NCBI RefSeq assembly: GCF_000400485.1 | Contig: NZ_ASHR01000024.1 | Span: 21,035-85,034 of the forward strand | Length of the DNA stretch: 64,000 nucleotides | Source: Agrococcus pavilionensis RW1 | GTDB lineage: Bacteria; Actinomycetota; Actinomycetes; Actinomycetales; Microbacteriaceae | Reading direction: 5' to 3' | In this document: in pieces, positions 15,347 through 24,146 of the stretch | Position numbering within the stretch: position 1 is the first letter of the stretch | How the letters are laid out: every line of letters starts with the position of its first letter | The notes under the pieces: generated by a model | The model's database searches: none | Seen by the model: the letters and a program-made list of their open reading frames with translations, nothing else | What the model was told of the DNA's origin: nothing | Program-made: the position numbers and the translations under genes

Positions 15347-16902
15347 CGGTCGTCCTCCTGGGTGACGGGCTCGTCCTCGGCGCCGGCCGCCGCCGCGAGG
15401 AGCGACGCCTGGCTCGCGCTGGGCGGGAACTCGCGGGCGATGCGCCCGGAGCGGAACACGAGGACGCGGTCGGAGATGCGCTGGACCTCGGCGAGGTCGG
15501 TGGTGATCACGAGCACGGCCGTGCCGCGCGCGGCGAGGTCGGCGATGATCCGGTGGATCTCCTCCTTCGCGCCGACGTCGACGCCCTGCGTCGGCTCGGC
15601 GAGCACGAGGAGCTTCGGCTGCTCGACGATCTGGCGGGCGAGCACGACCTTCTGCGCGTTGCCGCCCGACATCGCGCCGAGCGGCTGCCGCGAGGTGGGC
15701 GTCTTGACCGCGAGCCGGCCGATGAGGTCGTCGGCGATGCGCCGCTCCGCCTTGGGCGACACCCAGCCGGGCAGCTTCCCGAGCAGGCCGAGCGAGCCGA
15801 CCGTGATGTTGAAGGCGATGCTCTGGAAGGAGAAGGAGCCCTGCGACGAGCGGTTCGCGGGCACCATGCGGATGCCGCGGCGCTTCGCGTCGGCGGGCGT
15901 GCCGGGCTGCCTGTCGCTGTCGACGACGCGCATCCGCCCGCCCGTCGCGCGCCGCATGCCGTAGACGACCTCGCCGACCTCGGCCGCGCCGGAGCCGATG
16001 AGGCCGTAGAGGCCGAGCACCTCGCCCGCGCGCACCGAGAGCGACACGTCGGCGAAGGCGCCGTCGAGCGTGAGCCCCTCGAGCTCGAGCACGGTCTCGC
16101 CGTGCTCCCCGGGGACGTGCTCGCCCTCGTCGATCGCGCCGCCGACCATGCGCTCGGCGATCTCGCGCACCGAGAGCTCGCCGATCGGCTCGGTCGAGAC
16201 CGTCTCGCCGTCGCGCATGATCGTGACGGCATCGGCGATGCGGAAGAGCTCGTCGAGCCGGTGGCTGATGTAGATGATGGAGACGCCGTCGGCGGCGAGC
16301 CGCCGCACGACGCCGAAGAGCACCTCGATCTCGGCGTCGGTGAGGATGGCGCTCGGCTCGTCGAGGATGAGGATGCTCGCCTGCTCGAGCAGCGCCTTCG
16401 CGATCGAGACCTGCTGCTGCTGGGCGATCGAGAGGCCGCCGAGCGGCTGCGAGGCGACGCTGCGGTCGAGGCCGACGGTGTCGAGCAGCTCGAGCATGCG
16501 CGGCGCCTGTGCGCGCCAGTCGATCATGGGGCCGCGCGTGATCTCGCGGCCGACGAAGAAGTTCTCGGCGACGGTGAGCTCGGGGAAGAGCTGCGGCTCC
16601 TGGTAGACGGTCTGCACGCCGAGGCCGATCGCGTCGGTCGTCGAGCCGATCGAGACGGGTGCGCCGTCGATCGCGATCGTGCCGGTGTCGGACTGCTCGG
16701 CCCCGGCGAGGATCTTGATGAGCGTCGACTTGCCCGCGCCGTTCTCGCCCACGAGCGCGTGGACCGTGCCGGGCATGACGGTGATGTCGGCGTGGCGGAT
16801 GGCGCGCACGCCGCCGTAGCGCTTCGAGATGTCGCGCATCTCGAGCCGGGGCGTGGAGTCGTTCCCCGGCGTGGGGCGTGCCCGCTGGGCGGTGTCGGTC
16901 AT
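15343..16902 (-). CDS. Sugar ABC transporter ATP-binding protein, RhaT-type
   Basis: The 519-residue protein contains two fused ABC domains, as usual for carbohydrate-uptake-2 importers. The first has Walker A GENGAGKST (52-60), signature LSIAQQQQVSIAKAL and Walker B ILILDEPSA. The second, from about residue 270, has a degenerate Walker A (GLIGSGAAEVGEV) and a signature MSGGNAQKVVLARQI followed by VLAEPTQGVD. A degenerate second site is common in this class. It energises the two permeases encoded just downstream. The 118-base gap to rhaS holds two strong stem-loops that probably lower its expression relative to the binding protein. Confidence 0.9.
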   Translation of the reverse strand: MTDTAQRARPTPGNDSTPRLEMRDISKRYGGVRAIRHADITVMPGTVHALVGENGAGKSTLIKILAGAEQSDTGTIAIDGAPVSIGSTTDAIGLGVQTVYQEPQLFPELTVAENFFVGREITRGPMIDWRAQAPRMLELLDTVGLDRSVASQPLGGLSIAQQQQVSIAKALLEQASILILDEPSAILTDAEIEVLFGVVRRLAADGVSIIYISHRLDELFRIADAVTIMRDGETVSTEPIGELSVREIAERMVGGAIDEGEHVPGEHGETVLELEGLTLDGAFADVSLSVRAGEVLGLYGLIGSGAAEVGEVVYGMRRATGGRMRVVDSDRQPGTPADAKRRGIRMVPANRSSQGSFSFQSIAFNITVGSLGLLGKLPGWVSPKAERRIADDLIGRLAVKTPTSRQPLGAMSGGNAQKVVLARQIVEQPKLLVLAEPTQGVDVGAKEEIHRIIADLAARGTAVLVITTDLAEVQRISDRVLVFRSGRIAREFPPSASQASLLAAAAGAEDEPVTQEDDR

Positions 16903-16942
16903 GGTGCTCCTCGTGGTCGCCGGCGCGGAGGCCGGCGGGCTG

Positions 16943-17003
16943 CCTGCGGGCCGGCCCGCAGGCCGGAGGGGGTGCCGGGGCGCGGCGCGCGCCGCGCCCC
17001 GGC
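16943..17003 (-). terminator. Two stem-loops between rhaS and rhaT
   Basis: Two perfect inverted repeats lie just after the rhaS stop codon. The first read by the transcript has 15-base arms, GCCGGGGCGCGGCGC against its complement (16974-17003). The second has 10-base arms starting CCTGCGGGCC (16943-16962). Neither is followed by a T-run. In binding-protein-dependent importers such intercistronic hairpins usually protect or attenuate the message so that the binding protein is made in excess; that function is inferred here. Confidence 0.6.
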
Positions 17004-17020
17004 GTCAGTCGATCGGGCGA

Positions 17021-18070
17021 TCAGTAGTCGTAGTCGCCCGCGTTCTCGGCGGTGAAGACGGTCGGCGGGCCGAGCAGCAGCACGCCCGTGCTCTCGTCGT
17101 ACTCGACCTCCGAGAGCGCCTCGTTCGACAGGCTCGACGTGTCGCCGAGGTCGCCGTCGCTCGCGAGCTGCACGCCTGCCCAGCCGGTCAGGTAGCCGAG
17201 GCCCTCGACGTCCCACAGGATCGACGCGCTCGAGGCGCCCGACTCGAGGTACGGCAGCATCGACTGCGGCGTGCCGAGGCCGACGGTGAAGACCTCGCCG
17301 ATGCGGTCGGCGTCCTGCACGGCCTGCGCGACGCCCGGGGCGCTCGAGGTGCACTCGCCCACGAGGCCCGTGAGGTCGGGGTGGCTGTTCATGAGGTCGG
17401 TCGCCATCTGCGTCGCCATGGCCTGGTCCTCGCCGGCGTAGACGATGTCGACGATCTCGGCGTCGGGGTACTCCGAAGCCGTGTACGCCTCCTGCACCTC
17501 GATCCACGCGTTGAGGTTCGCCGCGGTCTCGCCGCACGAGACGATCGCGTACTTGCCCGAGCCGCCCATCGCCTCGAGGAGCGAGTCGGTGAGCTGCTGG
17601 CCGATGCCCTCGACCGACGCCTGGCTCACGAAGACCTCGCGCACCGAGTCGGGCGCGTCGGTGTCGGTCGTGGCGACGTGGATGCCCGCGGCCTGCGCCT
17701 CCTGGAGCAGCGGCGCCATCGAGTTCGGGTCGTTCGGGGCGACGAACAGCACGTCGACGCCCTGCTGGATGAACGAGCGCACGATGTCGGCCTGCGCGGC
17801 GGCGTCGGCGGTCGTCGGGCCCTGGTAGAGCCACTCGAAGCCGAGCTCCTCCGCGGCCTGCTGGCCGCCCGTGTTCATCGCCTCGAAGTAGGGGATGCCC
17901 TGCAGCTTGGGCACGAACGCGATGGTCAGGCCCTCGGCGCTCGCGCCGTCGGTCGCGCCGGGCGCCGCCGACGATCCGGTGTCGGTGTTGCGCGACGTGC
18001 AGCCGGCCAGCACGACGGCAGCGGCCGCCGAGAGCGCCAGTGCACCCGCGATCTTGCGTGAGATCTTCAT
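17021..18070 (-). CDS. Sugar ABC transporter substrate-binding lipoprotein, RhaS-type
   Basis: The 349-residue protein has a lipoprotein signal peptide with lipobox LAGC (Cys24), then a Ser/Ala/Gly linker and a type I periplasmic binding fold. The fold begins TIAFVPKLQGIPYFEAMNTG, with QGVDVLFVAPNDPNSM, ATTDTDAPDS and EIVDIVYAGEDQ strands in the order of the RhaS/AraF/LsrB group. It should capture the sugar outside the membrane. Its ATG overlaps the stop of the DeoR regulator gene (ATGA), so regulator and transporter share a transcript. It is followed by the stem-loops at 16943-17003. Confidence 0.9.
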   Translation of the reverse strand: MKISRKIAGALALSAAAAVVLAGCTSRNTDTGSSAAPGATDGASAEGLTIAFVPKLQGIPYFEAMNTGGQQAAEELGFEWLYQGPTTADAAAQADIVRSFIQQGVDVLFVAPNDPNSMAPLLQEAQAAGIHVATTDTDAPDSVREVFVSQASVEGIGQQLTDSLLEAMGGSGKYAIVSCGETAANLNAWIEVQEAYTASEYPDAEIVDIVYAGEDQAMATQMATDLMNSHPDLTGLVGECTSSAPGVAQAVQDADRIGEVFTVGLGTPQSMLPYLESGASSASILWDVEGLGYLTGWAGVQLASDGDLGDTSSLSNEALSEVEYDESTGVLLLGPPTVFTAENAGDYDY

Positions 18071-18909
18071 CGATGCTCCTTCAGGGTGAGGCGACGGGAG
18101 GCGGTCTCCGCCCGTGCCGTGACCGGCGCCGTGCCGGTCGTCTGCGCGTCGGGGAGCGCCACGCGGGCCACCGGCACGCCGACGGCGCGCCACTCCTCGA
18201 CGAAGTCGTCGGATGCGTCGGCATCCGTGATGAGGCTCGTCACCTGGTCGGCGCGCGCGAACGAGTGCAGCGCGAAGCCGTCGACCTTGCTCGAGTCGAA
18301 CAGTCCGTGCACCTCGTCGGTCGCGGCGACCAGCGCTTGCTTCGAGACGGCCTCGTCGGTCGCGAGCTCGAGCAGCCCGCGCTCGGGCGAGAGCCCGACG
18401 ACGCCGACGAACGCCTTGTGCACGCGGCCGCGGCCGACGAGCGCGTCGGTGATGGGGCCGACGAGGCCCGAGCTCTCGCGCCGCAGCGTGCCGCCGGGCA
18501 TGATCACGCGCGCGTCGGAGCGCTCCATGAGCACGCTCGCGGTCGGGAGCGACTGGGTGATGACCACGAGGCCCTGCCGGTGCAGCAGCTCGAGCGCGAG
18601 GTAGTGCGCGGTGCTCGAGGTGTCGAGCGCGATGACGTCGCCGTCGGCGACGAGCCTCGCGGCCTCGACGGCGATCGCGCGCTTCGCGGCCGAGTCGCGC
18701 TGCAGGCGGTCGCGGAAGGCGCCCTCGTCGCCGCGCTCGGGGGGCACGGCGCCGCCGCGCGTGCGGCGCAGCAGCTGTCGGCGCTCGAGCGCGTCGAGGT
18801 CCTTGCGGATCGTCACCTCGGAGACGTCGAGGTCGCGGGCAAGCTCGGCGACCTGCACGGAGCCCTGGGCTCCGAGGGTGTCGAGGATGCGCGCCTCACG
18901 ACTGATCAC
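18067..18909 (-). CDS. DeoR-family regulator of the rhamnose regulon
   Basis: The GTG at 18909 is preceded by GGGAG at good spacing, so I prefer it to an in-frame ATG 13 codons upstream. The 280-residue product has an N-terminal winged helix-turn-helix (VAELARDLDVSEVTIRKDLDALERRQ, about 17-42). A DeoR C-terminal sensor domain with DVIALDTSSTAHYLA and IMPGGTLRRESSGLVGP follows; this domain binds phosphorylated sugars in known members. It is the first gene of the transporter operon and divergent from the catabolic genes, so it probably represses both, with a rhamnose-derived phosphate ester as inducer. Confidence 0.88.
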   Translation of the reverse strand: MISREARILDTLGAQGSVQVAELARDLDVSEVTIRKDLDALERRQLLRRTRGGAVPPERGDEGAFRDRLQRDSAAKRAIAVEAARLVADGDVIALDTSSTAHYLALELLHRQGLVVITQSLPTASVLMERSDARVIMPGGTLRRESSGLVGPITDALVGRGRVHKAFVGVVGLSPERGLLELATDEAVSKQALVAATDEVHGLFDSSKVDGFALHSFARADQVTSLITDADASDDFVEEWRAVGVPVARVALPDAQTTGTAPVTARAETASRRLTLKEHR

Positions 18910-19086
18910 AGCGTCTCCCTTGTCGGTGATGGTGGTGACAGTACGCATCCGAAAGTCGCTTCGCAAGTCACCGATACCGAATCGCAACCTTTGCGCTTGC
19001 GTTCGAAACTCCGACGGGGCATGCTGGCGGGGCGCGACCGGAGCCGAGGCGCCCGATCGCGATCGTCGAGGAGGACAGGAGCGAGC
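18910..19086. promoter_or_regulatory. Divergent rhamnose promoter region with candidate operator
   Basis: This 177-base gap separates the DeoR-transporter operon from the rhamnose catabolic operon. An imperfect inverted repeat CCGAATCGCAA (18977-18987) and TTGCGTTCGAAA (18997-19008), spaced by 9 bases, is the best operator candidate. A further related half-site, CTTCGCAAG, lies at about 18959-18967. A 12-base palindrome CGATCGCGATCG occupies 19054-19065, close to the rhaM ribosome binding site (GAGGAGGACAGGAG). Core promoter hexamers are not obvious. Confidence 0.55.
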
Positions 19087-19476
19087 ATGGCGAGCACGGC
19101 GACGCAGCCCTTGACGCCCGTGTGCTTCCGCTTGCGCGTCCGCCCCGAGCTCGTCGCCGCGTACCGCGAGCGCCACGCGGCGGTGTGGCCCGAGATGCTC
19201 GAGGCGCTCCGCGCGACGGGCTGGCTCGACTACCGCATCTTCGTCGCCGACGACGGCACGTGCATCGGCACCTTCCGCACCCGCGACCTCGACGCATCCC
19301 TCGCCGGCATGGCCGCGCGCGACGTGAACGCGCGCTGGCAGGCCGAGATGCAGCCCTTCTTCGAGGGGATCGAGCGGCCCGCCGACGAGTCCTTCGAGCT
19401 CATCCCGCTCGCCTTCGACCTCGATGCGCAGCTCGAGGCGAGCCGCACCGTACCCCGCCCAGAACCGAGGAGCTGA
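19087..19476 (+). CDS. rhaM: L-rhamnose mutarotase
   Basis: The 129-residue protein matches the RhaM/RhaU ferredoxin-like dimer family: VCFRLRVRPELVAAYRERHA at the N-terminus (the conserved His is in RERHAAVWPEM), DYRIFVADDGT in the middle and NARWQAEMQPFF toward the end. It interconverts alpha and beta anomers of L-rhamnose to supply the isomerase. The ATG at 19087 follows a strong GAGGAGGACAGGAG. It is the first gene of the plus-strand catabolic operon and ends 1 base before rhaI. The last 25 residues are a variable tail. Confidence 0.92.
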   Translation: MASTATQPLTPVCFRLRVRPELVAAYRERHAAVWPEMLEALRATGWLDYRIFVADDGTCIGTFRTRDLDASLAGMAARDVNARWQAEMQPFFEGIERPADESFELIPLAFDLDAQLEASRTVPRPEPRS

Positions 19477-19477
19477 C

Positions 19478-20638
19478 ATGGCCGTCATCCCCACCCCCGA
19501 GCAGCTCGACCGGCTGCGCATCGAAGTGCCCAGCTGGGCCTACGGCAACTCGGGCACGCGCTTCCGCGTCTTCTCGACGCCCGGCACGCCGCGCGACCCG
19601 TTCGAGAAGCTCGCCGATGCCGCCGAGGTGCACAAGCACACGGGGCTCGCGCCGACCGTCGCGCTGCACTACCCGTGGGACAAGGTGGACGACTGGCAGG
19701 CGCTGCGCGCCCGCGCGGAGGAGCTCGGCGTCGCGCTCGGCACGGTCAACTCCAACACCTTCCAGGACGACGACTTCAAGTTCGGCTCGCTCACGCACCC
19801 GGATGCGCGCGTGCGCCGGAAGGCGATCGACCACCACTTCGAGTGCATCGACGTCATGCACGAGACGGGCTCGCGCGACCTCAAGGTGTGGCTCGCCGAC
19901 GGCACGAACTACCCCGGCCAGGACTCGATCCGCGAGCGCCAGGACCGGCTCGCCGAGTCGCTCGCCGAGATCTATGCGCGGCTCGCCGACGACCAGCGCA
20001 TGGTGCTCGAGTACAAGTTCTTCGAGCCGGCGTTCTACCACACCGACATCCCCGACTGGGGGACGAGCTACGTGCACTGCCTCGCGCTCGGCGACCGCGC
20101 GAAGGTCGTGCTCGACACCGGCCACCACGCGCCCGGCACGAACATCGAGTTCATCGTCGCGCAGCTCCTGCGGCTCGGGAAGCTCGGCGCCTTCGACTTC
20201 AACTCGCGCTTCTACGGCGACGACGACCTCATCGTCGGCGCCGCCGACCCCTTCCAGCTCTTCCGCATCATCGTCGAGCTCATCGCGGGCGGCGGCTACG
20301 GCGACCCCGACGTGCAGCTCGTGCTCGACCAGTGCCACAACATCGAGGAGAAGGTGCCCGGCCAGATCCGCAGCGTGCTCAACGTGCAGGAGGCCGTCGC
20401 GAAGGCGCTCTCGCTCGACACCGAGGCGCTCGCCGTCGCGCGCCGCGAGTGCGACGTGCTGCTCGCGAACGACATCCTCATGGACGCGTTCGCGACCGAC
20501 GTGCGGCCGCTGCTCGCCGACTACCGCGAGGCGAAGGGGCTGCCCGCCGACCCGATGCGCGCCTTCCTCGCCTCCGGCTACCTCGAGCGCATCGCCGCCG
20601 AGCGCGTCGGCGGCACCCAGGCCGGCTGGGGCGCGTGA
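19478..20638 (+). CDS. rhaI: L-rhamnose isomerase, Pseudomonas stutzeri type
   Basis: The 386-residue TIM-barrel isomerase resembles the P. stutzeri RhaI class rather than enteric RhaA. Features are the VPSWAYGNSGTRFRVF start, LHYPWDKVDDW, LEYKFFEPAFYHTD (metal Glu), LDTGHHAPGTNIEF (Asp and His) and FDFNSRFYGDDDL (Asp). It converts L-rhamnose to L-rhamnulose. The P. stutzeri enzyme is known for broad specificity, including L-lyxose to L-xylulose, which matters for the pentose-type genes on the other arm of this locus. Confidence 0.93.
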   Translation: MAVIPTPEQLDRLRIEVPSWAYGNSGTRFRVFSTPGTPRDPFEKLADAAEVHKHTGLAPTVALHYPWDKVDDWQALRARAEELGVALGTVNSNTFQDDDFKFGSLTHPDARVRRKAIDHHFECIDVMHETGSRDLKVWLADGTNYPGQDSIRERQDRLAESLAEIYARLADDQRMVLEYKFFEPAFYHTDIPDWGTSYVHCLALGDRAKVVLDTGHHAPGTNIEFIVAQLLRLGKLGAFDFNSRFYGDDDLIVGAADPFQLFRIIVELIAGGGYGDPDVQLVLDQCHNIEEKVPGQIRSVLNVQEAVAKALSLDTEALAVARRECDVLLANDILMDAFATDVRPLLADYREAKGLPADPMRAFLASGYLERIAAERVGGTQAGWGA

Positions 20639-20669
20639 CCGCGCCGACCCCCGAGACGACGGAGACGAC

Positions 20670-22703
20670 ATGAACCAGGCAGTCAGCGACCTGCTTGCGC
20701 GCAGCAACGCGCTCGGCAGCGATCCCCGCAACACGAACTACGCCGGCGGCAACACGTCGGCGAAGGGCACCGGCATCGACCCCGCGACGGGCGAGCCCGT
20801 CGAGCTCCTGTGGGTCAAGGGCTCCGGCGGCGACCTCGGCACGCTCACGGAGGCTGGCCTCGCCGTGCTGCGCCTCGACCGCGTGCTCGGCCTCGTCGAC
20901 GTCTATCCCGGCGTCGAGCGCGAGGACGAGATGGTCGCGGCCTTCGACTACTGCCTCCACGGCCGCGGCGGTGCCGCGCCGTCGATCGACACGTCGATGC
21001 ACGCGCTCGTCGACCTCCCGCACGTCGACCACCTGCACCCCGACTCCGGCATCGCGATCGCGACGGCCGTCGACGGCGAGGAGCTCACGCGCCGCATCTT
21101 CGGCGACAAGGTCGTGTGGGTGCCGTGGCGCCGTCCCGGCTTCCAGCTCGGGCTCGACATCCGCGACATCCAGCGCGCGAACCCGGATGCGGTCGGCTGC
21201 ATCCTGGGCGGGCACGGCATCACGGCGTGGGGGCGCTCGAGCGAGGAGTCGGAGCAGAACTCGCTCTGGATCATCCGCACCGCAGCCGAGTACATCGAGG
21301 AGCACGGCCGGCCAGACCCGTTCGGCGCCGAGCTCGAGGGCTACGGCGCCCTGCCGGAGGACGAGCGGCGAGCGCGCGCGGCGGCGCTCGCCCCGCACAT
21401 CCGCGCCATCGCCTCGGCCGACCGGCCGATGGTCGGCCACTTCAGCGACGCGGAGGTCGTGACCGACTTCCTCGCCCGCGCCGAGCACCCGCGGCTCGCG
21501 GCGCTCGGCACCTCGTGCCCCGACCACTTCCTGCGCACGAAGGTCAAGCCGCTCGTGCTCGACCTGCCCGCCGACGCGCCGCTCGAGCGCGCGATCGAGC
21601 GGCTCGGCGAGCTGCACGAGGCGTACCGCGCCGACTACGCCGCGTACTACGAGGCGCACGCGACGACCGAGTCGCCCGCGATGCGCGGCGCCGACCCGGC
21701 GATCGTGCTCGTGCCGGGCGTCGGCATGTTCTCGTTCGGCAAGGACAAGCAGACCGCGCGCGTCGCGGGCGAGTTCTACACGAACGCCATCAACGTCATG
21801 CGCGGCGCCGAGGCGCTCTCGCGCTACCAGCCCATCTCGGACGCCGAGAAGTTCCGCATCGAGTACTGGTCGCTCGAGGAGGCGAAGCTGCAGCGCATGC
21901 CGAAGCCGCGCTCGCACGCCGGCCGCATCGCGCTCGTCACCGGCGCCGCGAGCGGCATCGGCAAGGCGATCGCCACCCGGCTCGCGGCTGAGGGCGCGTG
22001 CGTCGTGATCGCCGACCTCGACCTCGAGAAGGCGCAGTCCGCCGCGGCCGAGCTCGGCTCGACCGACGTCGCGATCGGCGTGCAGTGCGACGTCACGCGG
22101 GCCGAGGAGGTGCAGGCGGCGGTCGACGCGGCGCTGCTCGCGTTCGGCGGGCTCGACCTCGTCGTCAACAACGCGGGGCTCTCGCTCTCGAAGTCGCTGC
22201 TCGAGACGACCGAGGCCGACTGGGACCTGCAGCACGACGTGATGGCGAAGGGCTCGTTCCTCGTCTCGCGCGCCGCGGCGAAGGCGCTCATCGACCAGGG
22301 CCTCGGCGGCGACATCATCTACATCTCCTCGAAGAACGCGGTCTTCGCCGGCCCGAACAACATCGCCTACTCGGCGACGAAGGCCGACCAGGCGCACCAG
22401 GTGCGGCTGCTCGCGGCCGAACTCGGCCAGCACGGCGTGCGCGTCAACGGCATCAACCCCGACGGCGTCGTGCGCGGCTCGGGCATCTTCGCCTCCGGCT
22501 GGGGCGCCTCGCGCGCGAAGGTCTACGGGGTGAAGGAGGAGGAGCTCGGCAAGTACTACGCCGGTCGCACGCTGCTCGGCCGCGAGGTGCTCCCCGAGCA
22601 CGTCGCGAACGCCGTCGCGGTGCTCACGGGCGACGAGCTCAGCCACACGACCGGCCTGCACGTGCCCGTCGACTCCGGCGTGGCGGCGGCGTTCCTGCGA
22701 TGA
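20670..22703 (+). CDS. rhaD: Rhamnulose-1-phosphate aldolase / lactaldehyde dehydrogenase fusion
   Basis: The 677-residue fusion has an N-terminal class II aldolase domain (about 1-400; YAGGNTSAKGTG loop, metal site DHLHPDSG, GGHGITAWGR). The C-terminal short-chain dehydrogenase domain runs from about 418 (VTGAASGIGKAIATRLA, NNAG, then IAYSATKAD with the Tyr-xxx-Lys pair). It corresponds to the Bacillus RhaEW/YuxG type: it cleaves L-rhamnulose-1-phosphate to dihydroxyacetone phosphate and L-lactaldehyde and oxidises the aldehyde. Its stop overlaps the rhaB start (ATGA). No glycerol-3-phosphate-type lactate gene follows. Confidence 0.92.
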   Translation: MNQAVSDLLARSNALGSDPRNTNYAGGNTSAKGTGIDPATGEPVELLWVKGSGGDLGTLTEAGLAVLRLDRVLGLVDVYPGVEREDEMVAAFDYCLHGRGGAAPSIDTSMHALVDLPHVDHLHPDSGIAIATAVDGEELTRRIFGDKVVWVPWRRPGFQLGLDIRDIQRANPDAVGCILGGHGITAWGRSSEESEQNSLWIIRTAAEYIEEHGRPDPFGAELEGYGALPEDERRARAAALAPHIRAIASADRPMVGHFSDAEVVTDFLARAEHPRLAALGTSCPDHFLRTKVKPLVLDLPADAPLERAIERLGELHEAYRADYAAYYEAHATTESPAMRGADPAIVLVPGVGMFSFGKDKQTARVAGEFYTNAINVMRGAEALSRYQPISDAEKFRIEYWSLEEAKLQRMPKPRSHAGRIALVTGAASGIGKAIATRLAAEGACVVIADLDLEKAQSAAAELGSTDVAIGVQCDVTRAEEVQAAVDAALLAFGGLDLVVNNAGLSLSKSLLETTEADWDLQHDVMAKGSFLVSRAAAKALIDQGLGGDIIYISSKNAVFAGPNNIAYSATKADQAHQVRLLAAELGQHGVRVNGINPDGVVRGSGIFASGWGASRAKVYGVKEEELGKYYAGRTLLGREVLPEHVANAVAVLTGDELSHTTGLHVPVDSGVAAAFLR

Positions 22704-24121
22704 CGGCGACGGTCGCGGCGGTCGACCTCGGCGCGACGAGCGGCCGTGTCGTGCGGGCGGAGGTCGGCCCCGCGACGCTGCGGCTCGAGGAGGTCGCGCG
22801 CTTCGAGAACCGGCCGGTGCGCATCGCCGATGGGCTGCACTGGAGCGTGCCCTCGCTCTACGACGAGGCGATGCGTGGCGTCGCGACGGCGTCGAGGATG
22901 CCCGGGGATGCGTCGCTCGCGTCGGTCGCGGTCGACTCGTGGGCGGTCGACTACGCCCTCCTGCGGCGCGGCAGCCTGCTCGGCATCCCGTTCTCGTACC
23001 GCGACGACCGCACGGCGCGCGGGCTCGAGCTCGTCGACCGCGTCATCGCGCAGCCGCAGCTCTACGAGCGCTGCGGCCTGCAGCGCATGCCGTTCACGAC
23101 GATCAACCAGCTCATGGTCGACCGCGAGCGCGGCCTCCTCGAGGTCGCCGACCGGCTGCTCATGCTCCCCGACCTCTTCGGCTACTGGATGACGGGCCGC
23201 ATGGTCGCCGAGCGCACGAACGTCTCGACCACCGGGCTCATGCGGCTCGACGAGGAGTGGGACACCGAGCTCATGGCGATGCTCGGCATCCCGGCCTCGC
23301 TCCTCGCGGAGGTCGTCGACCCCGGCACGCGCATCGGCCCGATCGACGCGGTGACGCGCTCGCACTACGGGATCGAGGGCGCGCCCGACGTCTTCGCCGT
23401 CGGTTCGCACGACACCGCATCCGCCGTCGTCGCCGTGCCGATGGAGCCGGGCGGCGCCTACGTCTCGAGCGGCACGTGGTCGCTCGTCGGCATCGAGACG
23501 GCCGCGCCGATCGCGACGCCCGCGGCGCTCGACGCGTCGTTCACGAACGAGGGCGGCGTCGACGGCCGCACGCGGTTCCTCAAGAACGTCATGGGGCTGT
23601 GGATCCTGAGCGAGTCGGTGCGCACGTGGCAGGCGGCGGGCGAGCGGCTCGGGTTGCCCGAGCTGCTCGCGGCCGCCGCCGCGGTCGAGTGGGCGGTGCC
23701 GGTCTTCGACCCGACCGACGACGCCTTCTACCCGCCCGGCGACATGCCCGCGCGCATCCGCTCGTGGTTCGAGGAGCGCGGGCAGCGGCCGCCGCAGGGC
23801 AGGGCGGAGGTCGTGCGCTGCATCCTCGAGTCGCTCGCCGAGGGCTATGCCCGGGCGCTGCGGGACGCGGCCGCGATCAGCGGGCAGGCGATCGAGCGCG
23901 TGCACGTCGTGGGCGGCGGAGCGCGGAACGCGCTGCTGTGCCAGCTCACCGCCGACCGCACGGGGCTGCCGGTCGTCGCCGGCCCCGTCGAGGCGTCGGC
24001 GATCGGCAACGTGCTCGTGCAGGCGCGCGCGCTCGGCGCCGCGCCCGCGACCCTCGAGGAGCTGCGGGCCCTCGTGCGCGCGACGCACGAGCTCGTCGAG
24101 TACCGGCCGCGCGCCCGCTGA
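22700..24121 (+). CDS. rhaB: Rhamnulokinase
   Basis: The 473-residue FGGY-family kinase starts AAVDLGATSGRVVRAEV and carries VAVDSWAVDYALL, MPFTTINQLM, AVGSHDTASAVVAVP, SSGTWSLVGIE and HVVGGGARNALLCQLTADRTG, the usual RhaB sequence blocks. It phosphorylates L-rhamnulose at O1. It is the last gene of the rhaM-rhaI-rhaD-rhaB operon; the next gene, 25 bases on, encodes a peptidase and may have its own start signals. Confidence 0.94.
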   Translation: MTATVAAVDLGATSGRVVRAEVGPATLRLEEVARFENRPVRIADGLHWSVPSLYDEAMRGVATASRMPGDASLASVAVDSWAVDYALLRRGSLLGIPFSYRDDRTARGLELVDRVIAQPQLYERCGLQRMPFTTINQLMVDRERGLLEVADRLLMLPDLFGYWMTGRMVAERTNVSTTGLMRLDEEWDTELMAMLGIPASLLAEVVDPGTRIGPIDAVTRSHYGIEGAPDVFAVGSHDTASAVVAVPMEPGGAYVSSGTWSLVGIETAAPIATPAALDASFTNEGGVDGRTRFLKNVMGLWILSESVRTWQAAGERLGLPELLAAAAAVEWAVPVFDPTDDAFYPPGDMPARIRSWFEERGQRPPQGRAEVVRCILESLAEGYARALRDAAAISGQAIERVHVVGGGARNALLCQLTADRTGLPVVAGPVEASAIGNVLVQARALGAAPATLEELRALVRATHELVEYRPRAR

Positions 24122-24146
24122 GAGGAGCGGCCGCTAGCGTCGAGGG

